Source: Deltaproteobacteria bacterium
GTDB lineage: Bacteria > Bdellovibrionota > JACOXK01 > 2-02-FULL-40-11
NCBI GenBank assembly: GCA_016198185.1
Contig: JACQJD010000079.1
Location: forward strand, 1-38,426
Direction: 5' to 3'
Length of the DNA stretch: 38,426 bases
The stretch's first letter is position 1, and each line of letters begins with the position of its first letter. The notes beneath the pieces were generated by a model. The model searched no databases, was not told the origin of the DNA, and saw nothing but the letters and a program-made list of their open reading frames with translations. Positions 26,921-37,049 of the stretch are shown here, piece after piece. The position numbers and the translations under genes are program-made.

Positions 26921-29716
26921 ATGAAACACTTATGGCTCTTCTTCGGAATAACCTTGGCAACCCTGTGCGGATGTTCTCAAAAAGCTTTCCCACCCAAGTT
27001 TACGCAAACCATTCCCCAACCCCTGGCGTCCCAAGAAAGTATTTTGGACTTCAACATTCCTGCCCCTTGCCAAACACTCAAATTTACTGGAACACTGACC
27101 GATGATGAATTTAAAAAACTATTTGCCTGTTTGAACAAAAACGGAACCTTAAACCCCATCATGCCCTTCTTGTTTGACAACGCCGAAGACTCCCCTGTTT
27201 TTGTAGATCTTTACAATAAAACCTTTGGAGAAGACCCTGCCTTAAGACAAGAAGTGTTAAACACCCTCGATATCTTTATTCAAACAGGAGCTCTGCAAGA
27301 TATCTTGCCGGTTTTCTCACTTTTTTTATCTGAATTTGTAAACAGCAAAAACTTTGATACTGTTTTAGAGCCCATTTTAAAAACAATCCTTTCCAATGAC
27401 ATCAGCACCTTTCACAGTATTCAAACAATGGTCGCAAGCCCGCTTTGGCCAACTTTCAGTCGATTTTTGATGGAAAGCTGGCTTTCCGGCTCGCTCCCAA
27501 TGTATTTTGAGGCTTTGGGGTATTTTTTTTCAAACCCAGATGGAATGGAACCTTCCACAGCACAGCTCTTTATTGAAACACTCGAACATCTGATTAAATT
27601 GAAACGACCAGGGACCTCTCCGATCACGCTAGAAGATCTGTATGTCTTAAGTTATCTCAAAACTCCCAGAAATTTTTTGGAAACCCTTCAACATTCTTTT
27701 CAACCCAACGATCTTTCCGAACTTCTGGCAGAACTTTCAGATTTACTGAATCACCAAACGGCTTCTTACCTTTCTCCGGAGCGTCTCGGGCTTCTCAGTG
27801 ATCCCACCTCTTCTTTAGGTGTGGATCAACGGAACGCTTCCAGAAAAATTTTAAAATATCATCCCAAAAACGATCTGACCGCACTCGTCAAATTGATTTC
27901 CAGCTTCCACAGGGGTTTTTCAACCAACGAATCTCTTACGCTTTTAGATTCTATGGATATTTTTGTCATGGGTTCAAAAACCGCCTTCGAAGCACTCCCA
28001 GAGCTAGGTCCCGATACTCCGGCCGCCCATATTATCACCAATTATTCACTCTGGCTCAGCTGTGCACGTATCGAAATGAAAGACCCCGTTTTCCATCGCG
28101 CATCTTTAGAGGACAAAGTGAAACTCTATTCAGCAGGAGATATTCTACACCCAGATGAATCAGATCTTAGAACCTATACCTTTGCCAAACATGTTAAAAG
28201 TTACGTCACACAACAAAAGGCGCAATTCAACCGCGAACTCAATGAGTTTTTAGAGACAGAAGAAAAACCTCAAATCGCCAAGAAAGAGATTCAAATGCAA
28301 TTTGGCCCTATCTTGCCACTCCTTGCCCAAAGCTACGAAGATTCTTTGCGGGAACTCGCCAAACACCACTTTGAAACCATCAACCGTCCGTTGCTCCCCA
28401 CATTAAGTACCGACGAACAGACACTGGTCACCAAAATAGCCGAACACCTTGCCTCTGAAGAACAGACTTCAGAGCCTCTTTCTCTTTTTACGTTGTTCAA
28501 AGCCTTAGAAGAAGTCGATAGCCTCGCCTTGTTTTTTCAAAAATCATTGGCCCTGCTGGACAATGACTATTTATTTACGACCTTTGAAAATGCCCTCTAT
28601 AAAATAACAACCGACTTTTTAACGTACAACCAACCCGTGGACCACTTCTTAAGAAGCATTGAAAACGTCGATGCAGAATCAACTTTTCTAAATTATGCCT
28701 TAACCTCCACCCTCTATGGCATGAACAACAAAATTCCAGAAAAGGATCAAATTGTATTAATCTCCGCATTGGAAAATTATCAGTCCTTAGAACGGTTGCT
28801 CACCCAAAGAAATCTTTTAAAAAAAGTAAAAAAATTCATTCTGCCTTTTGTGAAAGTCATTCCAGCTGGCCAAGAACGCCGCGTTTTATCGCTCGTGTCG
28901 TGGCTTCATTCCGGGAAATTTCTATATGACGACACTTCTTTCTGCCTTCGTTCAGATCATCCTCTGACGGAGACGTCTGATCCATCCACGCAAATGGGTG
29001 AATGCTTTGAACCCATCGATCAAATTTCAACACTCTTATCGAGGATGGAAACCTCCCATTTTTTACAACCGTCTTTAGATCTCGTCTATGCGTGGGGTGA
29101 CACCGCTGAAACCTTAAATCACGTAATGACCTTTTTGCTTCAATCTGAGTCAAAACAAAAATTGATGAAAACCTTGTCACGTTTATCGTCCCTTCCCCCT
29201 CACCTTAAAACCAATCTTGGCAAAGGCATCCATACCAGCGTTTCAGAAAAAGATTATGAAAGCATCGCCCCCCTGCTTCTAACGTTGTCAGAGGGAGATC
29301 GAATGGCCATAAGCTCTCAGTTTCCCACTTTGATCGCAGCCCCTCAAGAACGTCTCATCACCCCTATTCTATTAGATACAAAAAATTTAATTCTTACGAA
29401 TAAAAAGCCATGTATTGAGCTTCTGGCGCACTTGCCTCCTGTGTTGACCCATGAACACCTAGACGACATCAGCCGTTTTTTGAAAAAATATACGACTCAT
29501 TTCCCTGAAAAAAGAATCTTGACCCAAGTGCTTCAGTCGGGTCAAATAGAAGCCCTATTGAGAATAACGCACCATATGATTGAACAGAAAAAATTTCAAA
29601 ATATGATGAAGTTTGTTTCAAGACTGATCGACCAAAAACAGGCTCAAAGATCTGAGTTAGAAATAACGCTAACCTTATTGATTAAACTTCTTAAACTCCA
29701 AGGAGGAAAGAAATGA
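26921..29716 (+). CDS. Large lipoprotein, alpha-helical, unknown function
   Basis: MKHLWLFFGITLATLCGCSQKAF lipobox; 931 aa. Confidence 0.75.
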   Translation: MKHLWLFFGITLATLCGCSQKAFPPKFTQTIPQPLASQESILDFNIPAPCQTLKFTGTLTDDEFKKLFACLNKNGTLNPIMPFLFDNAEDSPVFVDLYNKTFGEDPALRQEVLNTLDIFIQTGALQDILPVFSLFLSEFVNSKNFDTVLEPILKTILSNDISTFHSIQTMVASPLWPTFSRFLMESWLSGSLPMYFEALGYFFSNPDGMEPSTAQLFIETLEHLIKLKRPGTSPITLEDLYVLSYLKTPRNFLETLQHSFQPNDLSELLAELSDLLNHQTASYLSPERLGLLSDPTSSLGVDQRNASRKILKYHPKNDLTALVKLISSFHRGFSTNESLTLLDSMDIFVMGSKTAFEALPELGPDTPAAHIITNYSLWLSCARIEMKDPVFHRASLEDKVKLYSAGDILHPDESDLRTYTFAKHVKSYVTQQKAQFNRELNEFLETEEKPQIAKKEIQMQFGPILPLLAQSYEDSLRELAKHHFETINRPLLPTLSTDEQTLVTKIAEHLASEEQTSEPLSLFTLFKALEEVDSLALFFQKSLALLDNDYLFTTFENALYKITTDFLTYNQPVDHFLRSIENVDAESTFLNYALTSTLYGMNNKIPEKDQIVLISALENYQSLERLLTQRNLLKKVKKFILPFVKVIPAGQERRVLSLVSWLHSGKFLYDDTSFCLRSDHPLTETSDPSTQMGECFEPIDQISTLLSRMETSHFLQPSLDLVYAWGDTAETLNHVMTFLLQSESKQKLMKTLSRLSSLPPHLKTNLGKGIHTSVSEKDYESIAPLLLTLSEGDRMAISSQFPTLIAAPQERLITPILLDTKNLILTNKKPCIELLAHLPPVLTHEHLDDISRFLKKYTTHFPEKRILTQVLQSGQIEALLRITHHMIEQKKFQNMMKFVSRLIDQKQAQRSELEITLTLLIKLLKLQGGKK

Positions 29717-30969
29717 TTTTAAAATATACCTTTTTAGCAATGATAGCGTCCTTGCTATCGCTCCCTGCGATTGCAGGAAGCATCGATACCCTCCCCACCT
29801 CTGCCAACAAGACCAAACTTTACTTAGATACTTATTTCCATCCAGAACGATTGCGTTCTGAACTCTATCAAAAAGACAAGGTGGATGCCGGGAACTTCTA
29901 TGGCGGCCCCGTCTCGCGAAAGGATCTCGAATCTGGGAAAGCAGCTGTTTTTAGATATGGTACAGGACGTTTTCCATCTGCTATTTTGGCCACCAGTCGA
30001 ATAGAAAAATTTCAATATGACTATTTATTCGACTCTGGCATTGATCCCACCGAACCAGACGAAGCATTAGATGAAGAAACGCTTCGAGAAAAACAAGAGC
30101 TCCTGTTAGCAATCCGAAAAAAAGTAGGCTATACGTTTGCCGAACAACAAAAGCAATTTGAAGAAGAACGCGCCGCTCAAGAAAAAAAAACAAACCGCAC
30201 CTTAACGGATCCTGAAATTGAAAAATTAAAAATATCCATTGCAAAGCGCTTTCCTACCTTTGATGATCCTCAATCCGATGAAACGGAAGGCTTGGCCATC
30301 ATTAACAACACCCATTTGGACACGGTCTATAGCATCATTCGTGACCGCGATGCCTACAAGAAAGTTCTTTCAGAATATTTTTTATACTCTTATGTTCTCA
30401 AAGACAAAGACTTCACAGCACAGGATCGTGATCTTTTAAATCCAAATCGAGATGAAGACAGTCTGTTACCCTCTGAACGTGGGCTTGGATTGCCTTCGGA
30501 ACACAATCAAATTTTATTTTCTCAATTTAAGATCACTTCTTATTATTTAGATTATCCTTGTTTTAATGAGGCCACCCAACAAGATGTGCCCATCACCCTT
30601 CACACAAAAGAAGGAGATAAAAAAACAAATCTCAAGCGCATCATTGCGGCTTGGCGGATCGACCCACGACTGAAAGAAGATGGTCGATTTGTTCCAACGA
30701 TTGACCCTCAAACCAAAAAAATTGTGGGGGGCAATGGAAAATTTGGACCTAAAAATATTCATGTGGTGGATGGTTATATTCTTTTAGAACCTTATATTGT
30801 AAAGGACGCTCAAGGCTTCGAAAGCATTTCAGAGACACAAGTGTTAGCCCTCTATCATGCATACATGCGAATTGATGATGAATACGGTGACTTAACGGGC
30901 CTACCCCAAGAAGAGCGTGAACAAGCAGGGCGAAGATTTATGAGCGCCATGATGAATATTCTTCGCTAA
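29713..30969 (+). CDS. Exported hypothetical protein; SRPBCC/START-like C-terminal half (paralogue of next gene)
   Basis: Signal peptide; strong SD AAGGAGGAAAG; ATGA overlap with upstream gene; shares motifs with the 30969-31970 product. Confidence 0.7.
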   Translation: MILKYTFLAMIASLLSLPAIAGSIDTLPTSANKTKLYLDTYFHPERLRSELYQKDKVDAGNFYGGPVSRKDLESGKAAVFRYGTGRFPSAILATSRIEKFQYDYLFDSGIDPTEPDEALDEETLREKQELLLAIRKKVGYTFAEQQKQFEEERAAQEKKTNRTLTDPEIEKLKISIAKRFPTFDDPQSDETEGLAIINNTHLDTVYSIIRDRDAYKKVLSEYFLYSYVLKDKDFTAQDRDLLNPNRDEDSLLPSERGLGLPSEHNQILFSQFKITSYYLDYPCFNEATQQDVPITLHTKEGDKKTNLKRIIAAWRIDPRLKEDGRFVPTIDPQTKKIVGGNGKFGPKNIHVVDGYILLEPYIVKDAQGFESISETQVLALYHAYMRIDDEYGDLTGLPQEEREQAGRRFMSAMMNILR

Positions 30970-31970
30970 TGCCATTGCCCATGCACCACCGATCCCCCAT
31001 GACGCAACACATGAAATTTACCCATGTTTTTTTACATACGTGCGTCCTCATTTTTTCAACGTGGGCACGCTGGACATTTGCGGCAACCAATATCGTCCAC
31101 ACCAGAAACATGCTTTTTATGCATCGTCCCACCATTATTGAAGAACAGTTATACGCCAAAGGTTTTATTAAAACCTCTCAACAAAAATTTTCCAGGCAAG
31201 ATTTATATTTAGGACGAGTTCCCATTGAGCTATTTGATTTTCCGCGCATGGCCCCTCAAGAAATATTACGTCGTGCTCAAGAAGAAATGGAATCGCTGGA
31301 AGAAAATTCTCTCACAGAAGAAGAAAATCATCACATCAAAGAAACCATTCTCAACTCCTATGCAGACCCCATCGATTCGCAAGTCATTGAAGGCATTGCC
31401 TTAACATGGGTAGATGCACCCGCAGAAGAGGTCTATGCAATCTCTTGTGATTTAAATCGCTTTCATGATTTCGCACCGCATGTTTTTCTAAAAAGCGTCC
31501 AGTTGACTGCCGCTGCATTGTCTTCAAGAAAAATTTTTAAACCCAAGGAGGTTGAGTTTCAATTTTCTCATTTGAAATTCCCCGGCATTGATTTTAAACA
31601 CACCTTGCGTTATGAAAAATCGACCGAGAAAATTTATCGAACCCTGGGAAACGTGACACAAGAAATTCCCCAATATATTGTGGCATGGGAAATAGATCCT
31701 CAATTCAATCACGATTCTGATTATCCCAATAAAAATGTTTTCTTAAACAATGGCCAATTTTATATTGAACCTTATCTGCGTGAAGATGGAAGCATCGATC
31801 CCAAAAGCTGTTTGGTGCTTTACCACATTTATATTAAGGTAGATACGGTTAGCTTTGGGTTTGAGACGATTGAAAAATTTATTCGGGACAGCGTTTCAAA
31901 TCGTGTTTTAAGAGATCTGGCCCATGCCCTTCATGAAAAGGCAAAAACATTAAAATCGGAAACGAAGTAA
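30969..31970 (+). CDS. Exported SRPBCC/START-like protein
   Basis: EGIALTWVDAPAEEVYAISCDLNRFHDFAPHV...AWEIDPQFN...QFYIEPYLRED...LYHIYIKVDT; start may be 31011. Confidence 0.65.
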   Translation: MPLPMHHRSPMTQHMKFTHVFLHTCVLIFSTWARWTFAATNIVHTRNMLFMHRPTIIEEQLYAKGFIKTSQQKFSRQDLYLGRVPIELFDFPRMAPQEILRRAQEEMESLEENSLTEEENHHIKETILNSYADPIDSQVIEGIALTWVDAPAEEVYAISCDLNRFHDFAPHVFLKSVQLTAAALSSRKIFKPKEVEFQFSHLKFPGIDFKHTLRYEKSTEKIYRTLGNVTQEIPQYIVAWEIDPQFNHDSDYPNKNVFLNNGQFYIEPYLREDGSIDPKSCLVLYHIYIKVDTVSFGFETIEKFIRDSVSNRVLRDLAHALHEKAKTLKSETK

Positions 31971-31971
31971 C

Positions 31972-31991
31972 GGGGCTCTCTCTATAGCCCC
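31972..31991 (+). other. GC hairpin adjacent to RBS of next gene
   Basis: GGGGCT-CTCTCTAT-AGCCCC followed by AGAGGAAAAAAAATG. Confidence 0.45.
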
Positions 31992-32003
31992 AGAGGAAAA
32001 AAA

Positions 32004-32387
32004 ATGTCCTGGAATAACATAAGAATCATGGGTGGTTTGGTCGTTGTCAGTTTGGTGATTGCTTTGTACCTTCGGCACACGCCCAATTTAAAACAAACCC
32101 AACCTATGCCCACCCTTTCCACCCCATCTGCCAAAAACCAAGGTAACGCCCCTTATGTTGAAGGAGAAGTGCTTGTAAAATTTAAACCCAATACCTCTGG
32201 CCGCATTATTTTAAAATGGAAAGAAATACTCAAGGTAACCCAAGAAACCTATTTAGAAAGCATTCAAGTCTATCAATGGAAAGGAAATTTTAAAACACAA
32301 GAAGCGATTCATCTTTTGACACAATCCAAAGAGGTCGTCTATGCAGAACCTAATTATACCGTCTCAATCCAAAAGCCTTCAAAATAG
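32004..32387 (+). CDS. Stand-alone subtilase (S8) propeptide-like protein with N-terminal TM
   Basis: YVEGEVLVKFKPN...LESIQVYQWKG...TQEAIHLLTQSKEVVYAEPNYTV = fervidolysin-like N-terminal prodomain pattern; no peptidase domain follows. Confidence 0.65.
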   Translation: MSWNNIRIMGGLVVVSLVIALYLRHTPNLKQTQPMPTLSTPSAKNQGNAPYVEGEVLVKFKPNTSGRIILKWKEILKVTQETYLESIQVYQWKGNFKTQEAIHLLTQSKEVVYAEPNYTVSIQKPSK

Positions 32388-32406
32388 ACTAGCAGGCTGT
32401 TAGGCA

Positions 32407-35016
32407 TTATTGCTCTTTGCGTATGTCGCGCCAGAGAGATTTAAAATCGAAATTGTATTCAATGTCGTTAAACTTTTCGTCTCCCCATAAATAATGAATG
32501 AGCGTCACGGGCATACTGCCTCCCCGAGCAATGGCAATTTTTTTTGGATGAGGGATCAAGGAACCGTAATACACTTGCAATGAATTCTTTTCTTCAAATA
32601 ACTCGCCAGCATGCCTTCCCGGTACATGGGTGTTAAACCCTTTTCCCCGAGCTGGAAATAAATTCAATGTTCCTGCCAAATCACTGTCATAGAGATGCGA
32701 AATTTCATGAATGGCATCCAGCCGATCCAACTTCGCTGTTGCTTGTAACCATTCTTCATCAGAATGCCACTGCCCCAATTCAACCCATGTTGTCACCAGA
32801 GAACTCTGGTTCATCATCCCCAAGGGGTCTCCTTCAACCTTCCCCGTAATCGAGTCCGAAACCAACGCATATTGATAGAGATACTTTTCAAATTTAGCTT
32901 CTTTAAATTCGCGCGAACCACGAAAGTCTGGATCTTTTTGAAGTCGTTCCCAAATTTTCGGAGAAAATTTACGTAAAATCCGCCCTTCTCCTTTCGGCGC
33001 AATGATCCTCACACAGCTATCCACCGATGGATCGTTTTCCGGTAAAGATTCACGCACTAAAAAATAATCCAGGGTGTCTTTTAATTTTGTTTTGATTTCA
33101 TAAACCCAATCCACTCTGTCACCAGAAAATAAGGGGTAAGAGCGAACATCCATCAATGTAGGATGAGATGCCCATCGTTCCAAATGAGAAACGGTCAAAG
33201 GATCGGTCGGCTCCTCGGGAGACTTGTATGCATCGAGGTGAAAAAGATCCATGACAAAGGACCCACCGGCCGTACTCCCATAGACCACATCATATCCCAC
33301 AATGGAAGATTTGGAACGATCCAATTTTGGGGGTCCACCTTCATCAGACGAAATTTTTTTCCAAAATTTTGTTTTGGGATGAATGACACTGGCGCCCACA
33401 TCTGCCACACCGGCATCTAAATCCACTTGGATTTGACCATGATCTGAAACCAATCCAAAAAGGGTCTGATCATAAACACCGGCTTCCACATAATATCGAA
33501 AGAGCTGTCCCACATCTTCATCAAATTTAACAAGATACTGATTTACCACTTTTTCATGATACGGCCCCAATTCGTGGGTTTTATGATCCACCCAAGGACA
33601 ATACCATAATAAAAAATCTGGCAATCCTTCATCTTCCGTCTCCAAAATTTCAGTGGCAAGCGTCTTATAATGTTGTTCGGTCCAAAAGATCTGGTTCACC
33701 CAACGCTGAGATTCTCGATGGATATAAGAAACCACTTCCATCCGTTTACGATTTAAATTTCTTTCCTTGGCTGAACGCCGAGAGAGATCCATGAAGCCAA
33801 TGGTTTCCGCCAAATCTGGGTAAAATTGAAACAGTACCTCCCCTGTAAAATAACTAAATCGCTCATCGGCACCGGTATCAAAATGCCCCATAAAAGACAG
33901 CGTCTGAAAAGAATCCAAATACTCAAAAATACTTTTGGCGCCTCCTTTTTTTGCCAAGTCTCGAAGGCATATGCCATCTCGCCCCCAAAAATACATCCAC
34001 TCTTGATTTCGACGATTGACATACGTAAAGTTTGGAATTTCTGTCGAAGCCTGTTCGCCCTTGACGGATGTTTCTGAAACGCCAACCCCCGTTTCTAAAA
34101 TAGCAATGTTTCGCGTCGAAATCGTGGGTGTGCTAGAAACGGAGCGATCCACCCAAGCCCCCCCACGATACATTTCAGCAATCGATGGATATCGAGCTTT
34201 GCCAGCCTTGAGCAAATCCACCATGTATTGCCCTCCAACGCCATCCACCAACATCATGACGGCTCGCCTCTTTGTCATCGACTGTTCGAAGTACATCGCC
34301 ACATCCTGCCACGTAGCCTTTGCAAACCATTGAAGTTTGGCTTGTCGCAACGCTTGCCGACGCTGAAAATCGACAAAATAATCCATCCCTAAGGTTTTTA
34401 CCAATTGGCCAATAAAATGGTACAAGTCAGAGGCCGCCTCTGGGTCTTTGAGCATAGGGTCCAGTTTAGAAATCACAAAGGGAGGTAAATTGGGGTTTTT
34501 GGAAAGAATTAAAATCTGTTTATGAATTTCAGAAGCCGCAGCCTCTTCCCCATTTTTGAATAAAAAAAGTTTTCCAAAAATGAGTAAAATGGTTCTTAAA
34601 TACTCTCGATGTGTCGGATTTTTAATCCACTCTTTCAAATCCCCTTCCGAAGATTGAGATCCCTTGAGAACTTTTTTGAGGACACCAAAACGGTCCATCA
34701 TAGACAGTAAAAAAGGAAAATAGCTTTCATCAAACGCAGAACTTGTAATGACTTGCCGATATTTGGATTCTAATTCCGGATCCTCCAATTGCATGGATTC
34801 TAAAAAATCCAAAAGTCTTTGCTCAACAATATATTCCCGAATCGATTGGTACAAAGGCTGAACTGCACCAGATTTAACCTTGTCATACATCTCAACAAAG
34901 ACATCGGCAAGCCCTGCATGGGCGCTGACCGACCCAAACACCAATACCATTGCCAGCAGGCTGTTGAAGATAGACTTTGTCAACACCTTGCTAGCACCAC
35001 ACATTTTCTTTTGCAT
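32407..35016 (-). CDS. Exported alkaline-phosphatase-superfamily protein (type I phosphodiesterase-like)
   Basis: MMLVDGVGGQYMVDLL, SSTPTISTRNIAILETG, LLWYCPWVDHKTHELGPYHE, LFGLVSDHGQI; signal peptide SVSAHA|G. Confidence 0.85.
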   Translation of the reverse strand: MQKKMCGASKVLTKSIFNSLLAMVLVFGSVSAHAGLADVFVEMYDKVKSGAVQPLYQSIREYIVEQRLLDFLESMQLEDPELESKYRQVITSSAFDESYFPFLLSMMDRFGVLKKVLKGSQSSEGDLKEWIKNPTHREYLRTILLIFGKLFLFKNGEEAAASEIHKQILILSKNPNLPPFVISKLDPMLKDPEAASDLYHFIGQLVKTLGMDYFVDFQRRQALRQAKLQWFAKATWQDVAMYFEQSMTKRRAVMMLVDGVGGQYMVDLLKAGKARYPSIAEMYRGGAWVDRSVSSTPTISTRNIAILETGVGVSETSVKGEQASTEIPNFTYVNRRNQEWMYFWGRDGICLRDLAKKGGAKSIFEYLDSFQTLSFMGHFDTGADERFSYFTGEVLFQFYPDLAETIGFMDLSRRSAKERNLNRKRMEVVSYIHRESQRWVNQIFWTEQHYKTLATEILETEDEGLPDFLLWYCPWVDHKTHELGPYHEKVVNQYLVKFDEDVGQLFRYYVEAGVYDQTLFGLVSDHGQIQVDLDAGVADVGASVIHPKTKFWKKISSDEGGPPKLDRSKSSIVGYDVVYGSTAGGSFVMDLFHLDAYKSPEEPTDPLTVSHLERWASHPTLMDVRSYPLFSGDRVDWVYEIKTKLKDTLDYFLVRESLPENDPSVDSCVRIIAPKGEGRILRKFSPKIWERLQKDPDFRGSREFKEAKFEKYLYQYALVSDSITGKVEGDPLGMMNQSSLVTTWVELGQWHSDEEWLQATAKLDRLDAIHEISHLYDSDLAGTLNLFPARGKGFNTHVPGRHAGELFEEKNSLQVYYGSLIPHPKKIAIARGGSMPVTLIHYLWGDEKFNDIEYNFDFKSLWRDIRKEQ

Positions 35017-35025
35017 ACAGACCTC

Positions 35026-35430
35026 CTATGCTTGAGGAAGAATATTGGATTTCACAAAATCAATAATGTCTTTTAAAGAGGTTCCGGGCGTAAATACTTT
35101 TTTGACACCCATCTTGGACAGTTTTTTAAAATCTTCTTCTGGAACAATCCCCCCCAAAATAATGGGAATATGCTGCATCTTATTTTTTTTCAGAAATTCA
35201 TAAATCTGTTCAATGAGCGCTAAGTGAGCCCCCGATAAAATAGAAACACAAATACCGTCGACATCTTCTTGCAATGCGGCCGTCACAATCATTTGGGGGG
35301 TCTGATGAAGCCCCGTATAAATGACTTCAACCCCAGCATCTCTTAACGCACGGGCCACCACTTTGATGCCACGGTCATGGCCATCTAGGCCAGCTTTTGA
35401 AAGCAACAATCTTAACGGTCGAGTCATCAT
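35026..35430 (-). CDS. Methylmalonyl-CoA mutase, cobalamin-binding small subunit
   Basis: RLLLSKAGLDGHDRGIKVVARALRDAGVEVIYTGLHQTPQMIV: DxHDRG B12-binding motif. Confidence 0.92.
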   Translation of the reverse strand: MMTRPLRLLLSKAGLDGHDRGIKVVARALRDAGVEVIYTGLHQTPQMIVTAALQEDVDGICVSILSGAHLALIEQIYEFLKKNKMQHIPIILGGIVPEEDFKKLSKMGVKKVFTPGTSLKDIIDFVKSNILPQA

Positions 35431-37011
35431 TTAAATCACTGCTTTTTCAGTGTATCCTCCAAATACTGTTTTCAAAGCCTCACACATTTCACCCAAAGTC
35501 GCATAGCGTCGCACCGCTTCCATCATGAGAGGCATGAGATTTTGCTTTCCTCTGGCTGCTTGTTTCATTTGCTCTAAAACCTCTCTCACAGAAGCATCCT
35601 GTCGCTCCTGTTTTATTTTTTTGAGTGCCGCTACTTGTTTTTTCTGAATGGCTTCGTCAATATAAAGGGTTTCAATGGACTCTTCTTCTGTTTGAACATA
35701 TTTATTCACCCCAACAATAATTTTTTCCTTTTGTTCCAATTGCTTTTGATAATGATACGCAGCTCTTGCAATTTCTTGTTGGGGAAAGTTTTTTTCGATC
35801 GCAGCAATGATGCCACCCATCTCATCAATCTTTTCAATCAACGTTTTGGCCTCTTGCTCGAGGGTGTTCGTCAAACTTTCTACAAAAAAGGATCCCCCCA
35901 GAGGGTCAACCGCATTTACAACACCTGTTTCTTCGGCAATAATTTGCTGGGTCCTGAGTGCCACCCGTGCAGAAAATTCTGTCGGCAACGCCAATGTTTC
36001 ATCCAGAGAATTCGTGTGCAAAGATTGCGTCCCCCCCAACACCCCAGATAAAGCTTGAATCGCGGTTCTCACAATATTGTTATAGGGCTGTTGTGCCGTC
36101 AAACTACACCCTGCGGTTTGGGTGTGAAAACGCAATTTCCAAGATCTTGGATCTTTCGCATGAAAACGCTCTCGCATGATTTTTGCCCACAGTCTTCGGG
36201 CCGCACGGTATTTCGCAATTTCTTCAAAAAAATCGCTGTGGGCATTAAAGAAAAAAGAAAGCCGTGGCGCAAATTCATCCACGTCCAGGCCTGCTTCTAT
36301 TCCCGCTTGAACATATCCAATGCCATCGGCCAACGTAAAAGCAAGTTCTTGAGCAGCCGTAGAACCGGCTTCTCGAATATGATATCCAGAAATGGAAATC
36401 GTATTCCATTTGGGTACATCCCGTGTGCAAAACACCATCATGTCTTGAATAATTCTCATCGAAGGTCTCGGCGGATAAATCCACTCTTTTTGAGCAATGT
36501 ATTCTTTTAAGATATCATTTTGAATGGTGCCCCCCACTTTGGAAAGCGCTACCCCCTGTTTTTCTGCCACCACAAAATACATCGCAAGCAACACCATCGC
36601 AGGGCCATTGATCGTCATCGAGGTTGTGACTTGATCGAGGGGAATGCCTTGAAATAAAATTTCCATGTCTTGGAGGGTATCAATGGCCACCCCACATTTA
36701 CCGACTTCTCCCAAGGATCTTGGATCGTCCGAATCAATCCCCATGAGCGTTGGCATATCAAAAGCCACACTTAAACCATGTTGCCCTTGTTCCAAGAGCA
36801 GCTGATAGCGGCGATTGGTTTCATGCGCCGTTCCAAATCCTGAAAAAAGCCGGATGGTCCAAGGCTTTCCACGATACATGGTTTCATGAATCCCACGCGT
36901 ATAGGGGTACTCCCCTGCACGACCTAAATCATGTTCCAAATCAACATTCTTTAAATCATCTGCCGTATAAACTTCTTTGATTTCTAAATCTGAAATGGTT
37001 GAAAATTTCAT
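35431..37011 (-). CDS. Methylmalonyl-CoA mutase, large (catalytic) subunit
   Basis: [62 protein letters not shown]. Confidence 0.93.
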   Translation of the reverse strand: MKFSTISDLEIKEVYTADDLKNVDLEHDLGRAGEYPYTRGIHETMYRGKPWTIRLFSGFGTAHETNRRYQLLLEQGQHGLSVAFDMPTLMGIDSDDPRSLGEVGKCGVAIDTLQDMEILFQGIPLDQVTTSMTINGPAMVLLAMYFVVAEKQGVALSKVGGTIQNDILKEYIAQKEWIYPPRPSMRIIQDMMVFCTRDVPKWNTISISGYHIREAGSTAAQELAFTLADGIGYVQAGIEAGLDVDEFAPRLSFFFNAHSDFFEEIAKYRAARRLWAKIMRERFHAKDPRSWKLRFHTQTAGCSLTAQQPYNNIVRTAIQALSGVLGGTQSLHTNSLDETLALPTEFSARVALRTQQIIAEETGVVNAVDPLGGSFFVESLTNTLEQEAKTLIEKIDEMGGIIAAIEKNFPQQEIARAAYHYQKQLEQKEKIIVGVNKYVQTEEESIETLYIDEAIQKKQVAALKKIKQERQDASVREVLEQMKQAARGKQNLMPLMMEAVRRYATLGEMCEALKTVFGGYTEKAVI

Positions 37012-37049
37012 TAGCCGGAAGATTACCGACTTTGACACACAAAATCAAT

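Noticed and set aside
31972-31991. Intrinsic terminator after the second SRPBCC-like gene
   Set aside because: Good GGGGCT/AGCCCC stem but followed by AGAGGAAAAAAAATG (an RBS), with no U-tract; listed only as a hairpin.
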